From Anabaena sp. UHCC 0187 (lineage in GTDB: Bacteria > Cyanobacteriota > Cyanobacteriia > Cyanobacteriales > Nostocaceae), in the NCBI RefSeq assembly GCF_009712035.1, contig NZ_VILB01000013.1:540426-604425 (forward strand): a DNA stretch of 64,000 bases, in the 5' to 3' direction. The translations under genes and the position numbers were made by a program. Position 1 is the first letter of the stretch. Each line of letters opens with the position of its first letter. The notes under the pieces were generated by a model. It was not told the DNA's origin, did not search any database, and saw only the letters and a list, made by a program, of their open reading frames with translations. Of this stretch, positions 9,381 through 18,743 are shown one piece after another.

Positions 9381-10343
9381 GTGAAACTGGCTTTTATTAT
9401 TGATCCTATCCATCGGCTTGATCCATGTCATGATACCAGTGTCGCTTTGATGGAAGCAGCGCAAATTCTGGGACACGAAATTTGGATAACTCAAGCAAAT
9501 TTGCTGAGTGTGATTGATGGCAAAGCTTGGGCTGTCTTGCAGCAGGTAGAACTTGTTCCCGTGGAGTTAGTAGAGGGACGTTGGTTAGCAGTTAATTCTT
9601 GGTTTAAATTAAGTCCTAGTGCCTTTACTGCCTTAGAAACAATGGATGCCGTATTTATGCGGACAGATCCACCAATCAATGATGCTTATCTCTATGCTAC
9701 TTATATTCTCGATTACGTTGACCAAAACAAAACTTTGGTGATCAATAATCCGGCTGGGATTCGTAGTGCTAATGAGAAAATGTATGCCCTGCAATTTAGG
9801 GAATGTATTCCCGAAACAATTGTTAGTGCGGATAAACAAGTAATTCGCCAATTTGTCGCAGCCAAAGAAGCAACAATTCTCAAACCCTTGGGGAATAAGG
9901 CTGGGGAAGGAATTTTATTTTTACAATCAGGCGATCGCAATTTTAATTCCATTGTCGAACTTAGCACGCTCCAAGGTCAAGTTCCAGTTATGGTACAAAA
10001 TTATTTACCCCAAGCCAAGGAGGGAGATAAACGGATTATCTTACTCAATGGTGAACCTATAGGTGCGCTAAATCGCCTTTCTAGTGGTAGTGATTTTCGT
10101 AATAATATGGCAACCGGTGGCACAGTGGCTCAAACTACTATTACCCCCAGAGAACAGGAAATTTGTAGCCATTTAGCCGCAAAACTCCGGCAAGATGGCT
10201 TAATTTTCGTGGGTATTGACGTAATTGGTGGCTACTTAACCGAAGTCAATGTCACAAGCCCCACAGGTATTCGTGAAATTGACCGTCTTGATGGTACTCA
10301 TCTTGCTCATCAGGTCATTAAATGGGTAGAAGCCAATAAATAG
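9381..10343 (+). CDS. gshB: Glutathione synthetase
   Basis: ATP-grasp ligase that adds glycine to gamma-glutamylcysteine. The 320 residues start MKLAFIIDPIHRLDPCHDTS, the standard N-terminus of bacterial GshB. Later motifs are FMRTDPPINDAYLYATYIL, KPLGNKAGEGILFL, DKRIILLNGEPIGA and the metal-binding end EVNVTSPTGIREID. Length is normal. It follows grxC, a common cyanobacterial pairing. The stop codon's last base is the first base of a heptamer array. Confidence 0.96.
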   Translation: MKLAFIIDPIHRLDPCHDTSVALMEAAQILGHEIWITQANLLSVIDGKAWAVLQQVELVPVELVEGRWLAVNSWFKLSPSAFTALETMDAVFMRTDPPINDAYLYATYILDYVDQNKTLVINNPAGIRSANEKMYALQFRECIPETIVSADKQVIRQFVAAKEATILKPLGNKAGEGILFLQSGDRNFNSIVELSTLQGQVPVMVQNYLPQAKEGDKRIILLNGEPIGALNRLSSGSDFRNNMATGGTVAQTTITPREQEICSHLAAKLRQDGLIFVGIDVIGGYLTEVNVTSPTGIREIDRLDGTHLAHQVIKWVEANK

Positions 10344-10398
10344 GCAGGGGGCAGGGGGCAGGGGGCAGGGGGCAGGGGGCAGGGGGCAGGGGGCAGGG
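10343..10398. repeat. STRR array of GGCAGGG abutting the gshB stop codon
   Basis: Eight perfect 7-bp units GGCAGGG from 10343 to 10398. The first G is the last base of the gshB TAG. A looser run of ACAACTG/ACAACTA units follows at about 10434-10467. Confidence 0.93.
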
Positions 10399-10532
10399 GA
10401 TAAATTTATTTACTTCCTCCTCCTGAACTCCTGACAACTGACAACTAACAACTGATAACTAACAACTTGTATACAGCAATCAGCCTCAATTGAGACTGAG
10501 AATTTAATCTAAAATCTCATATCCACAATCAT

Positions 10533-11834
10533 TTAATTTCTTGGTGGTGTGCGTCGTCTTTGCAGGAAATCAGGAATATCCAAGGAGGGTTTTTCTTTTG
10601 GTTGTTCTACAACTGGACTGGGGTTATTAACAGGTGGTTGTAGTGGAGTAGGTCTTCTAGTAGTGGTAGTGGGAGTGGGTGTAACAACTCTAGGAGTAAC
10701 TACGGTTTGTGCTGATGGTGGTTGAATTTCACCAGTAAACCCAGTTGCAATTACAGTAATTCTGACTTCTCCTTGCAGTCTGTCATCAATTACCGCTCCA
10801 AAAATAATATTGGCATTAGGATCAACCACTTCATAGATTGTTTCCGCCGCAGCATTAACTTCATGGAGGGTCAGATCACTACCACCAGTAATATTAAAGA
10901 CAACGCCTCTAGCTCCTTCAATGGAACATTCCAATAAAGGTGAAGAAATGGCGGCAATTGCGGCTTCTCTAGCTCTAGATTTACCCGAACTCACCCCAAT
11001 TCCCATCAAAGCTGATCCAGCATCGGCCATGACAGCCCGCACATCGGCAAAGTCAACGTTAACTAATCCGGGAATGGTAATAATATCAGAAATTCCTTGC
11101 ACACCTTGACGCAGCACATCATCGGCATAGCGAAAAGCTTCTTGCACAGGGGTTTGTTCCGGAATGACTTCCAACAACTTATTATTGGGAATAATAATTA
11201 ACGTATCTACCCGACTTTTCAAGCCTTCAATCCCTTGTTCTGCTTGGCTAGTGCGTCTGCGTCCCTCAAAAATAAATGGCCGAGTCACCACACCAACGGT
11301 GAGAGCGCCCATTTCCTTGGCTATTTCTGCCACAATTGGGGCTGCACCTGTACCTGTTCCACCCCCCATGCCAGCAGTAATAAACACCAGGTCAGCACCT
11401 TCCAAAGCCGTGGCAATCTCATCACGAGATTCCTCTGCTGCCTTTTGACCAATAGCAGGATTGCCCCCTGCACCCAATCCTCTAGTTAGTTTCTGCCCAA
11501 TTTGTAATCGGCTAGGAGCGCCCGCTAAAGTCAGAGCCTGAGCATCGGTGTTAATTGACCAAAACTCCACCCCAGATACATCAGATTCAATCATGCGGTT
11601 GACAGCATTACCACCACCACCACCCACACCAATTACTTTGATGTTGGCAACACGACCGGGAACAATTTCACCAATACCGCTATTTTCAGGAGCAATTCTT
11701 TTGCCATCTTTACTTTGAGCAAAGTTCAGCCCAGAATTATTAAAGGGATTGGTGGAGTTAACTGCCAGAGAGAACCCTGGTTGTCCCGCAGATTGAGAGT
11801 TATGGGTAAGCCCTTGGTTATTGTCAAGTGTCAT
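10533..11834 (-). CDS. ftsZ: Cell division protein FtsZ
   Basis: Tubulin-like GTPase that forms the Z-ring. The 433 residues contain the [11 protein letters not shown] nucleotide loop, the tubulin signature [10 protein letters not shown], the synergy region with [11 protein letters not shown], and the conserved C-terminal tail [13 protein letters not shown] that binds FtsA/ZipA-type partners. About 60 residues precede [10 protein letters not shown], a longer N-terminal extension than in enterobacteria and usual for filamentous cyanobacteria. The Pro/Thr-rich linker before the tail is short. It is downstream of ftsQ, but an 826-base gap separates them, so it probably has its own promoters. Confidence 0.98.
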   Translation of the reverse strand: MTLDNNQGLTHNSQSAGQPGFSLAVNSTNPFNNSGLNFAQSKDGKRIAPENSGIGEIVPGRVANIKVIGVGGGGGNAVNRMIESDVSGVEFWSINTDAQALTLAGAPSRLQIGQKLTRGLGAGGNPAIGQKAAEESRDEIATALEGADLVFITAGMGGGTGTGAAPIVAEIAKEMGALTVGVVTRPFIFEGRRRTSQAEQGIEGLKSRVDTLIIIPNNKLLEVIPEQTPVQEAFRYADDVLRQGVQGISDIITIPGLVNVDFADVRAVMADAGSALMGIGVSSGKSRAREAAIAAISSPLLECSIEGARGVVFNITGGSDLTLHEVNAAAETIYEVVDPNANIIFGAVIDDRLQGEVRITVIATGFTGEIQPPSAQTVVTPRVVTPTPTTTTRRPTPLQPPVNNPSPVVEQPKEKPSLDIPDFLQRRRTPPRN

Positions 11835-12660
11835 TGGATTTGTGAAAGGTAGATAAACGACTTTTCTCGGTGTGATTCACCTAAGAGTCAACTATATTTT
11901 GAAATTGCCAGAATTTATTTTGGCACTGCGTTTTATTGTTTTTACTATTTCCCAGCCTACATGATGACAGGCGAGATCTGGCAATTTGTTACGGAGTCAG
12001 GTATACAGCCCGTGGGCTTTCTGACTTTTTATTGGTGCATTCTTGAGATGATTAGCTGTATAGTTTACGATCACAGCGGCTAATGTTGCTGACTCCCCCC
12101 TATTCTTAAAAAGTATAGTTCCAAAAAGCATAGACATTTATCTTATGCTTGTTATCAGCAGCAGATCACTCCGATAATAATGTTAACTCAACTCCGAAGC
12201 AGACAACACTATAACAACTCTATCCCCAGGTAAAAAGCTTTGGCGACAAATCGAACTCAGATATTTAACTGGTTATTAACTGTTTGATACAGCACTTTGT
12301 GTAACGGTTTGGTAGAAAACAAAATTCTCTAACCCTTGTCCCATAAACCTTTTAGATATTTAGGTGTGTACTTTAAAAAGAAAAGTGCTGTATAGTTGAG
12401 TCTTAGTCGAATTTTTAATGACCTCCTGATATTTTTTAGTTATCAATTTTACAACCTTTAGGATGACTTCTTGACTAATGGCTGAAAAATCCTGTGCATA
12501 TATGTATAATATATACCTAGTTTACCAAAATATAAAATTAGCACCTGATATTATTAATTAAGAGAATTTGTCTATTCAGACAGGTAGAAGCATAGATAGG
12601 TAGCAGTAGAACCAAAATTCTTACCTTCAACGGATTGGTGTTTTGTTTAGTTGTTCTGAT
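11835..12660. other. 826-base ftsQ-ftsZ intergenic region
   Basis: No gene is supported. A nested hairpin lies at 11996-12025 (GTCAG and AGCCC pairing with GGGCT and CTGAC), followed by TTTTT on the plus strand. The rest is AT-rich. Since ftsZ starts at 11834 on the minus strand, this region should hold the ftsZ promoters and a long leader. Confidence 0.55.
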
Positions 12661-13587
12661 TTATTTATCACTAAGCCTACTTTTTTGATTCACTTGTACT
12701 ACTGGAGTAGTAGGATTTTTGAGATCAATATAATCTATATTCCTAAGATTAACTTTAGTTGGTAAATGGCGCATTTGCACAAGTACCTGAATTTGTTCGG
12801 GGATTTTGTTGCTAGGGCTACCTAAATGGACATTTCCTAATTCAGTTTTCAAAATTAAATTTGTAGGATCTTGAAAATCAATTTCTGTCACTTTTAGAGA
12901 ACTTTGGCTGATAGCTTTATACATTTGAGTCCAAAATAGCTTGTACTGTGCAGTTAAACCAATCACTATCATCTGGGGTAATTTTACTTTGGGATTAATA
13001 GATATATACTTGGCCATTGGCATCAACACCCCACTAGCATCAAGTAAACCTAGTTGATTTTCTTGATTAGCCCCATTGCTATTTTGTAAACAAGACTGAA
13101 TATTACTAGGTTTACCCGTAAATGAAGGGGCAAGAATGCAATTAGTTACTGCTTGATCTTTGCGTATTTGGGCTATTGCCACGGGTACTCGTTCTTGGAT
13201 TTCAATAATTAAACCAGGTGGTAACAAACGGCGATTAACAGTGGCTTGGGCAATATGTGGTTGTTTTCTTAAAGAGTCAGCAATTACAGAAGGTTCAATC
13301 CGCCATAAAGACTGGGGAGAGGATAGCCCCAACAGTGAATAAATATCCTTTTGTGTCAAAAGTTGAGTCCTAGGTCGCGCTTCGCTATCACCGGATTTGA
13401 TGACTATTTGCTCTGAATCCTTTAATACCCACATTGGTTGGATTGCCACCCATAACAAAGCTGAGGCAAATCCAGTCACGGCAACTGTTCGCCAAATAGC
13501 TTGAATAACTTTGATTTGTCGCTGCCGCCGCAATTTCTGACGACGTTGAGCTAAATTTATCCGAGAAACTGACAATATCCCAGCCAT
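12661..13587 (-). CDS. ftsQ: Cell division protein FtsQ/DivIB
   Basis: Bitopic divisome protein. The 308 residues begin with a basic cytoplasmic segment (INLAQRRQKLRRQRQIK), then one membrane helix (TVAVTGFASALLWVAIQPMWVL, about residues 35-56). A POTRA domain follows (SLWRIEPSVIADSLRKQPHIAQATVNRRLLPPGLIIEIQERVPVA in pieces), then the FtsQ beta domain to about residue 290. Length fits cyanobacterial FtsQ. It is followed by ftsZ, which supports the call. Transcription probably continues from the 120-residue gene upstream (114-base gap). Confidence 0.9.
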   Translation of the reverse strand: MAGILSVSRINLAQRRQKLRRQRQIKVIQAIWRTVAVTGFASALLWVAIQPMWVLKDSEQIVIKSGDSEARPRTQLLTQKDIYSLLGLSSPQSLWRIEPSVIADSLRKQPHIAQATVNRRLLPPGLIIEIQERVPVAIAQIRKDQAVTNCILAPSFTGKPSNIQSCLQNSNGANQENQLGLLDASGVLMPMAKYISINPKVKLPQMIVIGLTAQYKLFWTQMYKAISQSSLKVTEIDFQDPTNLILKTELGNVHLGSPSNKIPEQIQVLVQMRHLPTKVNLRNIDYIDLKNPTTPVVQVNQKSRLSDK

Positions 13588-13701
13588 TTTTTTCCCCTTG
13601 TGAATATCAGTCCAATGTATTTTGGATATTAAATTCGTCTGATGGTGATAGCATCACCATCCAATCCCAAAATATTTGATTTATTAATGTTAAATGTTGC
13701 A

Positions 13702-14064
13702 CTATTCTGAGGAGTTATCAATCCTGAAAACATCATGAGTGTAGTTGGGAAGAGCATCCTCATCACTAGCTTCCTCTGATAAATTAACTAATAAAGCTTG
13801 TATTCGCATCCGGGCGATATAAGGCCAACCCCCCTCAGACTCAATATCTTTAAGAAGTGAATAGAGTCTTTGGCGATTATCAGGCAAATTTTCCTGAAAT
13901 ACTCCATCTCGAATTTCTTTGTGCAACTCTTCTAAATGCCTTAATAAAGCCAATATCGCAATGACATCCCCACCGCAAGCTTGGGCTACATCTTTAACAG
14001 CCGTAGAAATCGCCTCTAACTGCCAGGATAAATCCCTAGATGCCCAATTTTGATCATGATCCAT
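13702..14064 (-). CDS. Conserved hypothetical protein upstream of ftsQ
   Basis: A soluble, mostly helical, acidic protein of 120 residues. No domain is recognised. The middle (VIAILALLRHLEELHKEIRDGVF) and the segment RQRLYSLLKDIESEGGWPYIARMRIQALL look like amphipathic helices. It is co-directional with ftsQ and ftsZ. I believe homologues sit at this place in other Nostocales, which would suggest a role tied to division, but this is from context only. Confidence 0.7.
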   Translation of the reverse strand: MDHDQNWASRDLSWQLEAISTAVKDVAQACGGDVIAILALLRHLEELHKEIRDGVFQENLPDNRQRLYSLLKDIESEGGWPYIARMRIQALLVNLSEEASDEDALPNYTHDVFRIDNSSE

Positions 14065-14323
14065 AGAAAGCTTTACTCCATAAAACTAATACGATACTGG
14101 AAAAATTACTAAATTGATCAACAAAAGAATCCAAGATAACTTTCTCACTATTCTCAGGTAACAAGAATCCTTGATGGTAAGGTAGAGAAGGCTTTTCCAT
14201 GATCTGTGCTGTATTACAGCAGGATTTAACCACTAGAGTGCTTTGATTTTGAGTTAAAAAAAATTGTATGATCTGGCTAATTTCCCTATCCAAACATTCT
14301 TGATGTCTGTACTGGCAACACAT
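14054..14323 (-). CDS. Possible small protein overlapping the gene at 13702
   Basis: An 89-residue frame whose end overlaps the next gene's start by 11 bases, which would fit translational coupling. It has four or five cysteines near the N-terminal half (MCCQYRHQEC, SCCN) and a hydrophobic end (SSIVLVLWSKAF). No family is recognised. It could equally be an open stretch in the leader of the 120-residue gene. Confidence 0.25.
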   Translation of the reverse strand: MCCQYRHQECLDREISQIIQFFLTQNQSTLVVKSCCNTAQIMEKPSLPYHQGFLLPENSEKVILDSFVDQFSNFSSIVLVLWSKAFYGS

Positions 14324-14458
14324 ACATCATCCAAAATGGATGCGGTTCGCTGCTTAGTCTATGGTTTGAATTCTAGACTCAGAAACACAATGTGTTTAAG
14401 TCCGTTTAGCAAAGCAGTTTGACAACTTAGATATTAATTTTTGACATTGAGGTTGACC

Positions 14459-15289
14459 ATGAGGTATCGCGCTTTAATTGTTGCTTTCTTCGCTCTATGC
14501 TTAGGGCTAATCACCGCGTGCAGTGATGCACCATCTACCAGCGCAGGTGATGTTCTCACCTACGAACAAATTCGTGGCACGGGATTGGCTAACAAATGCC
14601 CCCAACTGGCAGAAACTAGTCGTGGTTCCATTGCCGTTGATTCTAAATTGACATATACCATCAAAGAACTTTGTTTAGAACCAACCAATTTCTTTGTGAA
14701 AGAAGAACCTGCTAACAAACGTCAAGAAGCAGAATTTGTCCCTGGTAAAATTATGACCAGATATACTTCTACTATTGACCAAGTACAAGGTAAGCTCACC
14801 AGCAATCCAGATAATAGCTTGACTTTTACAGAAGAAGATGGTCTTGACTTCCAAGCTATCACTGTTAAACTTCCTGGTGGTGAACTAGTACCCTTCCTGT
14901 TTACCATCAAAAACTTAGTTGCACAAACACAACCTAATTTAACTAGCATCAACACATCCACTGACTTTGAAGGAACTTTTAAAGTCCCTTCCTATCGTGG
15001 TGCAGCTTTCTTAGATCCTAAAGGTCGTGGTGTTGTTAGTGGCTATGATAACGCTGTAGCGTTACCAGCCGGATCTGATAATGAAGATCTAACTCGCACT
15101 AATGTCAAGCGGGCAGAAGTTCTCAGTGGTAAAATTTCCTTGCAAGTAGCCAAAGTGGATAACACTTCTGGTGAAATTGCTGGGACTTTTGAAAGTGAAC
15201 AACCTTCTGATACAGATTTAGGTGCAGGTGAACCTAAAGAAGTGAAGATTCGTGGTTTGTTCTATGGTCGCATTGAGCCTAGCGTTTAA
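14459..15289 (+). CDS. psbO: Photosystem II manganese-stabilising protein PsbO
   Basis: Extrinsic 33-kDa lumenal subunit that stabilises the Mn4CaO5 cluster. Family motifs are LTYEQIRGTGLANKCPQL, KELCLEPTNFFVKEEP, NKRQEAEFVPGK and FLDPKGRGVVSGYDNAVALPA. The two conserved cysteines (NKCPQL and KELCLE) are present. I choose ATG at 14459, since the TTG at 14441 would add six residues before the normal MRYRALIVAFFALC signal start. The signal ends LITAC, a lipobox with Cys at residue 21, so the protein may be lipid-anchored in the lumen. A strong terminator follows at 15481. Confidence 0.97.
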   Translation: MRYRALIVAFFALCLGLITACSDAPSTSAGDVLTYEQIRGTGLANKCPQLAETSRGSIAVDSKLTYTIKELCLEPTNFFVKEEPANKRQEAEFVPGKIMTRYTSTIDQVQGKLTSNPDNSLTFTEEDGLDFQAITVKLPGGELVPFLFTIKNLVAQTQPNLTSINTSTDFEGTFKVPSYRGAAFLDPKGRGVVSGYDNAVALPAGSDNEDLTRTNVKRAEVLSGKISLQVAKVDNTSGEIAGTFESEQPSDTDLGAGEPKEVKIRGLFYGRIEPSV

Positions 15290-16066
15290 ATTTTTATACA
15301 AGTTCATGGGGGCGTAAAAATCCATAAAAATTCTGTTAATTTTTTGTGACCTAATATACCTCTCTGGATTTGAGAATAAAATACTTTTTTGGGTATCCCA
15401 AATCAAACAATCTCTCCAGATAGTTGTTTAACAGGCAAGATGCCTGACTCCGGAAGAATTTATTTGTTGGCATTCCCTTAACCAAGATGCACATTACTGA
15501 TAAAGTGCATCTTGGTTTTTTTTAAGAAAACTGGAGCTTTTATCTACATAAATTTATTGACTTAAAATTTTATTGATTTTTAAATTTAAAGCTGAGATGA
15601 ACTTAATTAATTAGTTACGTAATCTTACTTAGGTAATAGTCGGAGGAAAAAGAGGAGAGGGCAGATAAATAAAAGTAATCGCAGCCTAAACCTTGATAAT
15701 CATCAACTTGATGGAAATTCTCCAGACCTATAAGCAAATCTCATAGTTAATTAGTTAAATATAGGTACAATCCCGGTTTAATATTGGATAGCTAATTGTA
15801 TATTTTAATTCTAGGACAGTTTTTTAATAAACTAGGAAACACTCTCAACTAAGTTGAGTCAAAAAATATCCATCCCATCTTGCTGGTGCTAATTGTACTG
15901 TTTAACCTATTTACGGCAATTTTATACAGCTAAGACTTTTATTTGACATCAGGTTTTATAAATTCCGGCTCTCAACATCTATCTGATGACTAGGACACCC
16001 TTGCTCATTGCCGCTAAGTTTAAAAGCGACTATAAATCCACTTCACTTGTTTAAAAACCAAATATT
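15290..16066. other. Intergenic region of 777 bases between psbO and the sigma factor
   Basis: Apart from the terminator at 15481-15523 no structured feature or gene was found. The sequence after it is very AT-rich with many in-frame stops. It should contain the sigma factor promoter. Confidence 0.5.
15481..15523 (+). terminator. Strong Rho-independent terminator downstream of psbO
   Basis: A perfect 12-bp stem (ACCAAGATGCAC / GTGCATCTTGGT) with a 12-base loop, followed by seven or more T. It lies about 190 bases after the psbO stop, so the psbO mRNA would have a long 3' UTR. Confidence 0.92.
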
Positions 16067-16843
16067 ATGTCTACTACAGCCACAAACGAATTAAAGCATG
16101 AAATTTCACAGTTATTGCGAGAGTACCAACAATCCCGTTCAGAAAGGGTTCGCAATCAACTGGTACAACTCAATTTGGGACTAGTTAGAAAAGAAGCACA
16201 TTATTGGATTAATCAGTGCCATGAGAGCTATGAGGATTTGCTTCAGGTAGGTTGTATAGGCTTGATTAGGGCAATTGAAAAATTTGAACTTTCTAAGGGA
16301 AATGCTTTTAGTTCCTATGCGATGCCCTATATTCGTGGTGAAATTCAACACTATCTGCGAGATAAAGGCGTGACTGTGAGAATACCCAGACGTTGGTTAG
16401 CGCTGCAACAACAAGCTGTGGGAATTTCTCGTTCCCTCCGTGAGCAATATAATCGCCAACCTACAGATGGGGAATTAGCTACAGCATTAGAAATTACTCT
16501 CAGTGAATGGCAAGAAATTAAATTGGCATGGATTAACCGCGCCCCTTTGAGTCTGGATGTTCCCATACAAGATGGAGAAGAAGGTGCTACCTGTTTGGGT
16601 GAATTAGTTCCAGATAGCAACTATCGCAGTTTTCAACTAGCCCAAGAAGACCAAATTCGCTTACAACAAGCCCTGGTTCAGTTAGAACAACGGACTCGTG
16701 AAGTTGTTGAGTGTGTATTTTTGCAAGATCTAACTCAAAAACAAGTAGCAGAACTTTTGGGTATTAGTGTCGTGACAGTTTCTAGACAAGTGAAAAAGGG
16801 ATTAAACTTGTTGAAAAATATTATGGGTGTGGCTGAAGATTAG
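16067..16843 (+). CDS. sigF: RNA polymerase sigma factor, SigF type (group 3)
   Basis: Alternative sigma factor of the SigB/F/G family. In Synechocystis SigF controls type IV pili, motility and stress genes. The 258 residues have region 2 (YEDLLQVGCIGLIRAIEKF, then FSSYAMPYIRGEIQHYLRD), region 3 (VRIPRRWLALQQQA onward) and region 4 with a clear helix-turn-helix (LTQKQVAELLGISVVTVSRQVKKGL). Length is normal. There is no adjacent anti-sigma gene; the neighbour downstream is a proline-rich lipoprotein gene on the same strand. Confidence 0.9.
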   Translation: MSTTATNELKHEISQLLREYQQSRSERVRNQLVQLNLGLVRKEAHYWINQCHESYEDLLQVGCIGLIRAIEKFELSKGNAFSSYAMPYIRGEIQHYLRDKGVTVRIPRRWLALQQQAVGISRSLREQYNRQPTDGELATALEITLSEWQEIKLAWINRAPLSLDVPIQDGEEGATCLGELVPDSNYRSFQLAQEDQIRLQQALVQLEQRTREVVECVFLQDLTQKQVAELLGISVVTVSRQVKKGLNLLKNIMGVAED

Positions 16844-17139
16844 TTATTGATTTTAGGTTCGTAATATTACAAGTAAAGCAACTTCTGAAATGTCAAAATT
16901 TAGACTATAGAGTTACTCAGTAAGTATAAAACTCAGTCACTTTAGGTCTAAGATACAAGGGACACTGCGATATCACTCAGTCATCGCGCTCTTTCTTTTT
17001 TGAACCACATATTTTATGTGATATGATTATCACTAAGTCAAAAATTAAGTATAATTAACACAACGTAAAAACTTAACTAGATTGGTTAAGTGCGTAGTCT
17101 CACCTAACAAAACTTTCCTATAGCATTTGAAAACAGCTA

Positions 17140-18027
17140 ATGGGTACAAATTTACATATTACAGCCGCAGCTATTTTAACAACCTTGGCACTCACTGGAT
17201 GTACAGTCGGTGAACAGCCAACAGCTACTAATACTGCTATTCCTACTGCTAGTCCTCAAGCAACTGCCCAGCCGACGACACAGCCACAATCTGTGGCTCC
17301 ACCTTTTAGTAATCCTATTGTGTCTACCCAACCATCCGTGAATCCTGGTGCTGTTGCCAGCTTGATTCAACCGACCAATAGCACAGAGCGATTGATTGTA
17401 TTACAGAAAGGACGAACAGACCCCTTTGGGCAAATTATCGAGCCGATATTTCCTCAAACTACTCCCCTAAGACCTGGCAACATTTCAGTTCCTAAGTTGC
17501 CCCCTTTGCCTACAACAAGCCAACCGAAACCAACTGGAACAACTGCAATCCCACCAAAACCAATCGGGACAACAGCAATTAAACCAGCAACTGCATTAAC
17601 TAAAAAACCAATGCAGATAGCCCAAAAACCCAAACCCGTTTTACCAATAGTTTTACCTGGATCAGTCACATCTCCCCAACTCACAACTGTATTACCACCA
17701 GCACCACAGCCGGTAACTGCCAGAGCAGTTATTGTTACTGGTGTGGTCTTAATTGGTAAAGTCCCCCAAGCAATTATTAAAGTACCGGATGAGCCAACCA
17801 GTAGATATGTACAACCGGGACAAAGACTGGTTAATGGCGTATTAGTCAAACGGATTGAGATGAATCAAGGAGTCAGTCCTACTGTAATTTTGGAACAGTA
17901 TGGTATTGAAGTTGCTAAACAGGTAGGAGAACAACCTACGCAAGAATCTAAACCAGCAACTACAGCTTCTCTAGGTAATGGGATTTCGGTAGTTAGTCCA
18001 CAGGAAAATCTTGTGGGAGCTTCCTAA
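17140..18027 (+). CDS. Proline-rich lipoprotein, PilP-like domain at the C-terminus
   Basis: A 295-residue exported protein. The signal ends with lipobox LTGC (Cys 21, after AAAILTTLALTGC). Residues 25-195 are Pro/Thr/Gln-rich and low in complexity, with a conserved GRTDPFGQIIEP patch at about 92-105. The C-terminal part (ARAVIVTGVVLIGKVPQAII, YVQPGQRLVNGVLVKRIEM) has the pattern of a PilP/GspC-type domain that binds secretin assemblies. That would suit the SigF gene upstream, but the pilus link is inference. The next small gene starts two bases after the stop, so the two are translationally coupled. Confidence 0.75.
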   Translation: MGTNLHITAAAILTTLALTGCTVGEQPTATNTAIPTASPQATAQPTTQPQSVAPPFSNPIVSTQPSVNPGAVASLIQPTNSTERLIVLQKGRTDPFGQIIEPIFPQTTPLRPGNISVPKLPPLPTTSQPKPTGTTAIPPKPIGTTAIKPATALTKKPMQIAQKPKPVLPIVLPGSVTSPQLTTVLPPAPQPVTARAVIVTGVVLIGKVPQAIIKVPDEPTSRYVQPGQRLVNGVLVKRIEMNQGVSPTVILEQYGIEVAKQVGEQPTQESKPATTASLGNGISVVSPQENLVGAS

Positions 18028-18029
18028 AG

Positions 18030-18296
18030 ATGGAGACACAGGAAAAAATAGAATTCCCTGGTTTACCTTTGGCTGTATATCGAGAAATTGCCGCGCATTT
18101 ACGCCAAGTTGTAGGGGTAGAAGTTGGATTAATACCCCAAACATCTTTAGAGTTTGATTACAGCCAAAGTCAAATTTCTGGCCTATGGATTTCGTGGACA
18201 GCAAATGCTGATGGGGAAAGTAGGGAAATATTTAAGCAGATAGTGTCTTATTATCAAAACCGCTATAGTCTGGGATTGGGTAGAAGTCAGGAGTAA
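18030..18296 (+). CDS. Small conserved protein, coupled to the lipoprotein gene
   Basis: An 88-residue soluble protein without a recognised domain. It starts METQEKIEFPGLPLAVYREIAAHLRQV and has aromatic-rich SGLWISWTANADGE and a C-terminal helix REIFKQIVSYYQNRYSLGLG. The gap to the preceding lipoprotein gene is two bases, so both are made from one mRNA and may act together. IS debris starts immediately after its stop. Confidence 0.75.
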   Translation: METQEKIEFPGLPLAVYREIAAHLRQVVGVEVGLIPQTSLEFDYSQSQISGLWISWTANADGESREIFKQIVSYYQNRYSLGLGRSQE

Positions 18297-18304
18297 TTGA
18301 CACT

Positions 18305-18325
18305 CCCCGGTCTAAATACACGGGG
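18305..18325. repeat. Hairpin of an IS200/IS605-type right end
   Basis: CCCCG / CGGGG stem with an 11-base loop, just beyond the tnpB remnant on its 3' side. The surrounding bases (CACTCCCCGGTCTAAATACA, then CGGGGATTCTAC) look like the subterminal palindrome of IS200/IS605 elements. Similar hairpins without a gene lie at 4108 and 2394. Confidence 0.55.
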
Positions 18326-18363
18326 ATTCTACATTCTACGTCAGAATTTGCTCTCTTCAGTTT

Positions 18364-18516
18364 TCACTCTCTTTGCAACTCACAACCACAACTACATTTG
18401 TAAGTACGAGTTGAAAGAGATTTTTTCACAATTACACCACAATTACTGCATTTTTGTGATGTGTAATGGGGAGCAACAGCAACAACAATACTGTTAAACT
18501 TCACAGCAAAATATTC
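18364..18516 (-). pseudogene. tnpB: TnpB (IS200/IS605 family) C-terminal fragment
   Basis: Fifty residues remain in one frame ending in TGA. They contain the TnpB zinc ribbon: VAPHYTSQKCSNCG, then TYKCSCGCELQRE, with all four cysteines of the two CxxC/CxC knuckles. The usual continuation with the last catalytic Asp (DRDxNAA) is missing. The N-terminal side is cut exactly where an ISL3 terminal repeat begins (18517), so an ISL3 insertion seems to have broken it. Confidence 0.8.
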
Positions 18517-18537
18517 GGCTCTTCCAGACTAGATATG
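18517..18537. repeat. ISL3-type terminal inverted repeat
   Basis: GGCTCTTCCAGACTAGATAT starts here, next to the cut in tnpB and just downstream of the ISL3 transposase remnant. It matches the ends of the MITE at 18743-18929 at 17-18 of 21 positions. Confidence 0.7.
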
Positions 18538-18542
18538 ATAAC

Positions 18543-18743
18543 TTAGTAGCAGAAATACCAGTCTAGTAAAATCCTTCTTCTAAAACTATCAAAGTTAGTT
18601 AAGCCATAAGCTCTTCTTTTAATGAGCTTAATTTTCTGATTAATTCCTTCTACAACTCCTTGAGTGGTTCGGTTATCAAAATAAGCGAGAATCTCATCTA
18701 TCCATCTACTTATCGTTCGACAACTTTTGGGGAAATATTTATG
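18543..18743 (-). pseudogene. ISL3 family transposase C-terminal fragment
   Basis: Sixty-six residues in one open frame up to TAA. They carry the conserved ISL3 end: FPKSCRTISRWIDEIL, AYFDNRTTQGVVEGINQKIK and LIKRRAYGLTNFDSFR. In full transposases this is the last sixth of the protein. Upstream coding sequence is gone; the frame runs into a MITE end at 18743. Confidence 0.85.

Noticed and set aside
11959-12081. Small plus-strand ORF of about 40 codons in the ftsQ-ftsZ gap
   Set aside because: No family, no clear ribosome binding site, and it is fully explained by the hairpin region.
17454-17849. 131-residue frame antisense to the lipoprotein gene
   Set aside because: Mirror of a Pro/Thr-rich region, which tends to give open antisense frames; composition is Gly/Val-rich and not protein-like.
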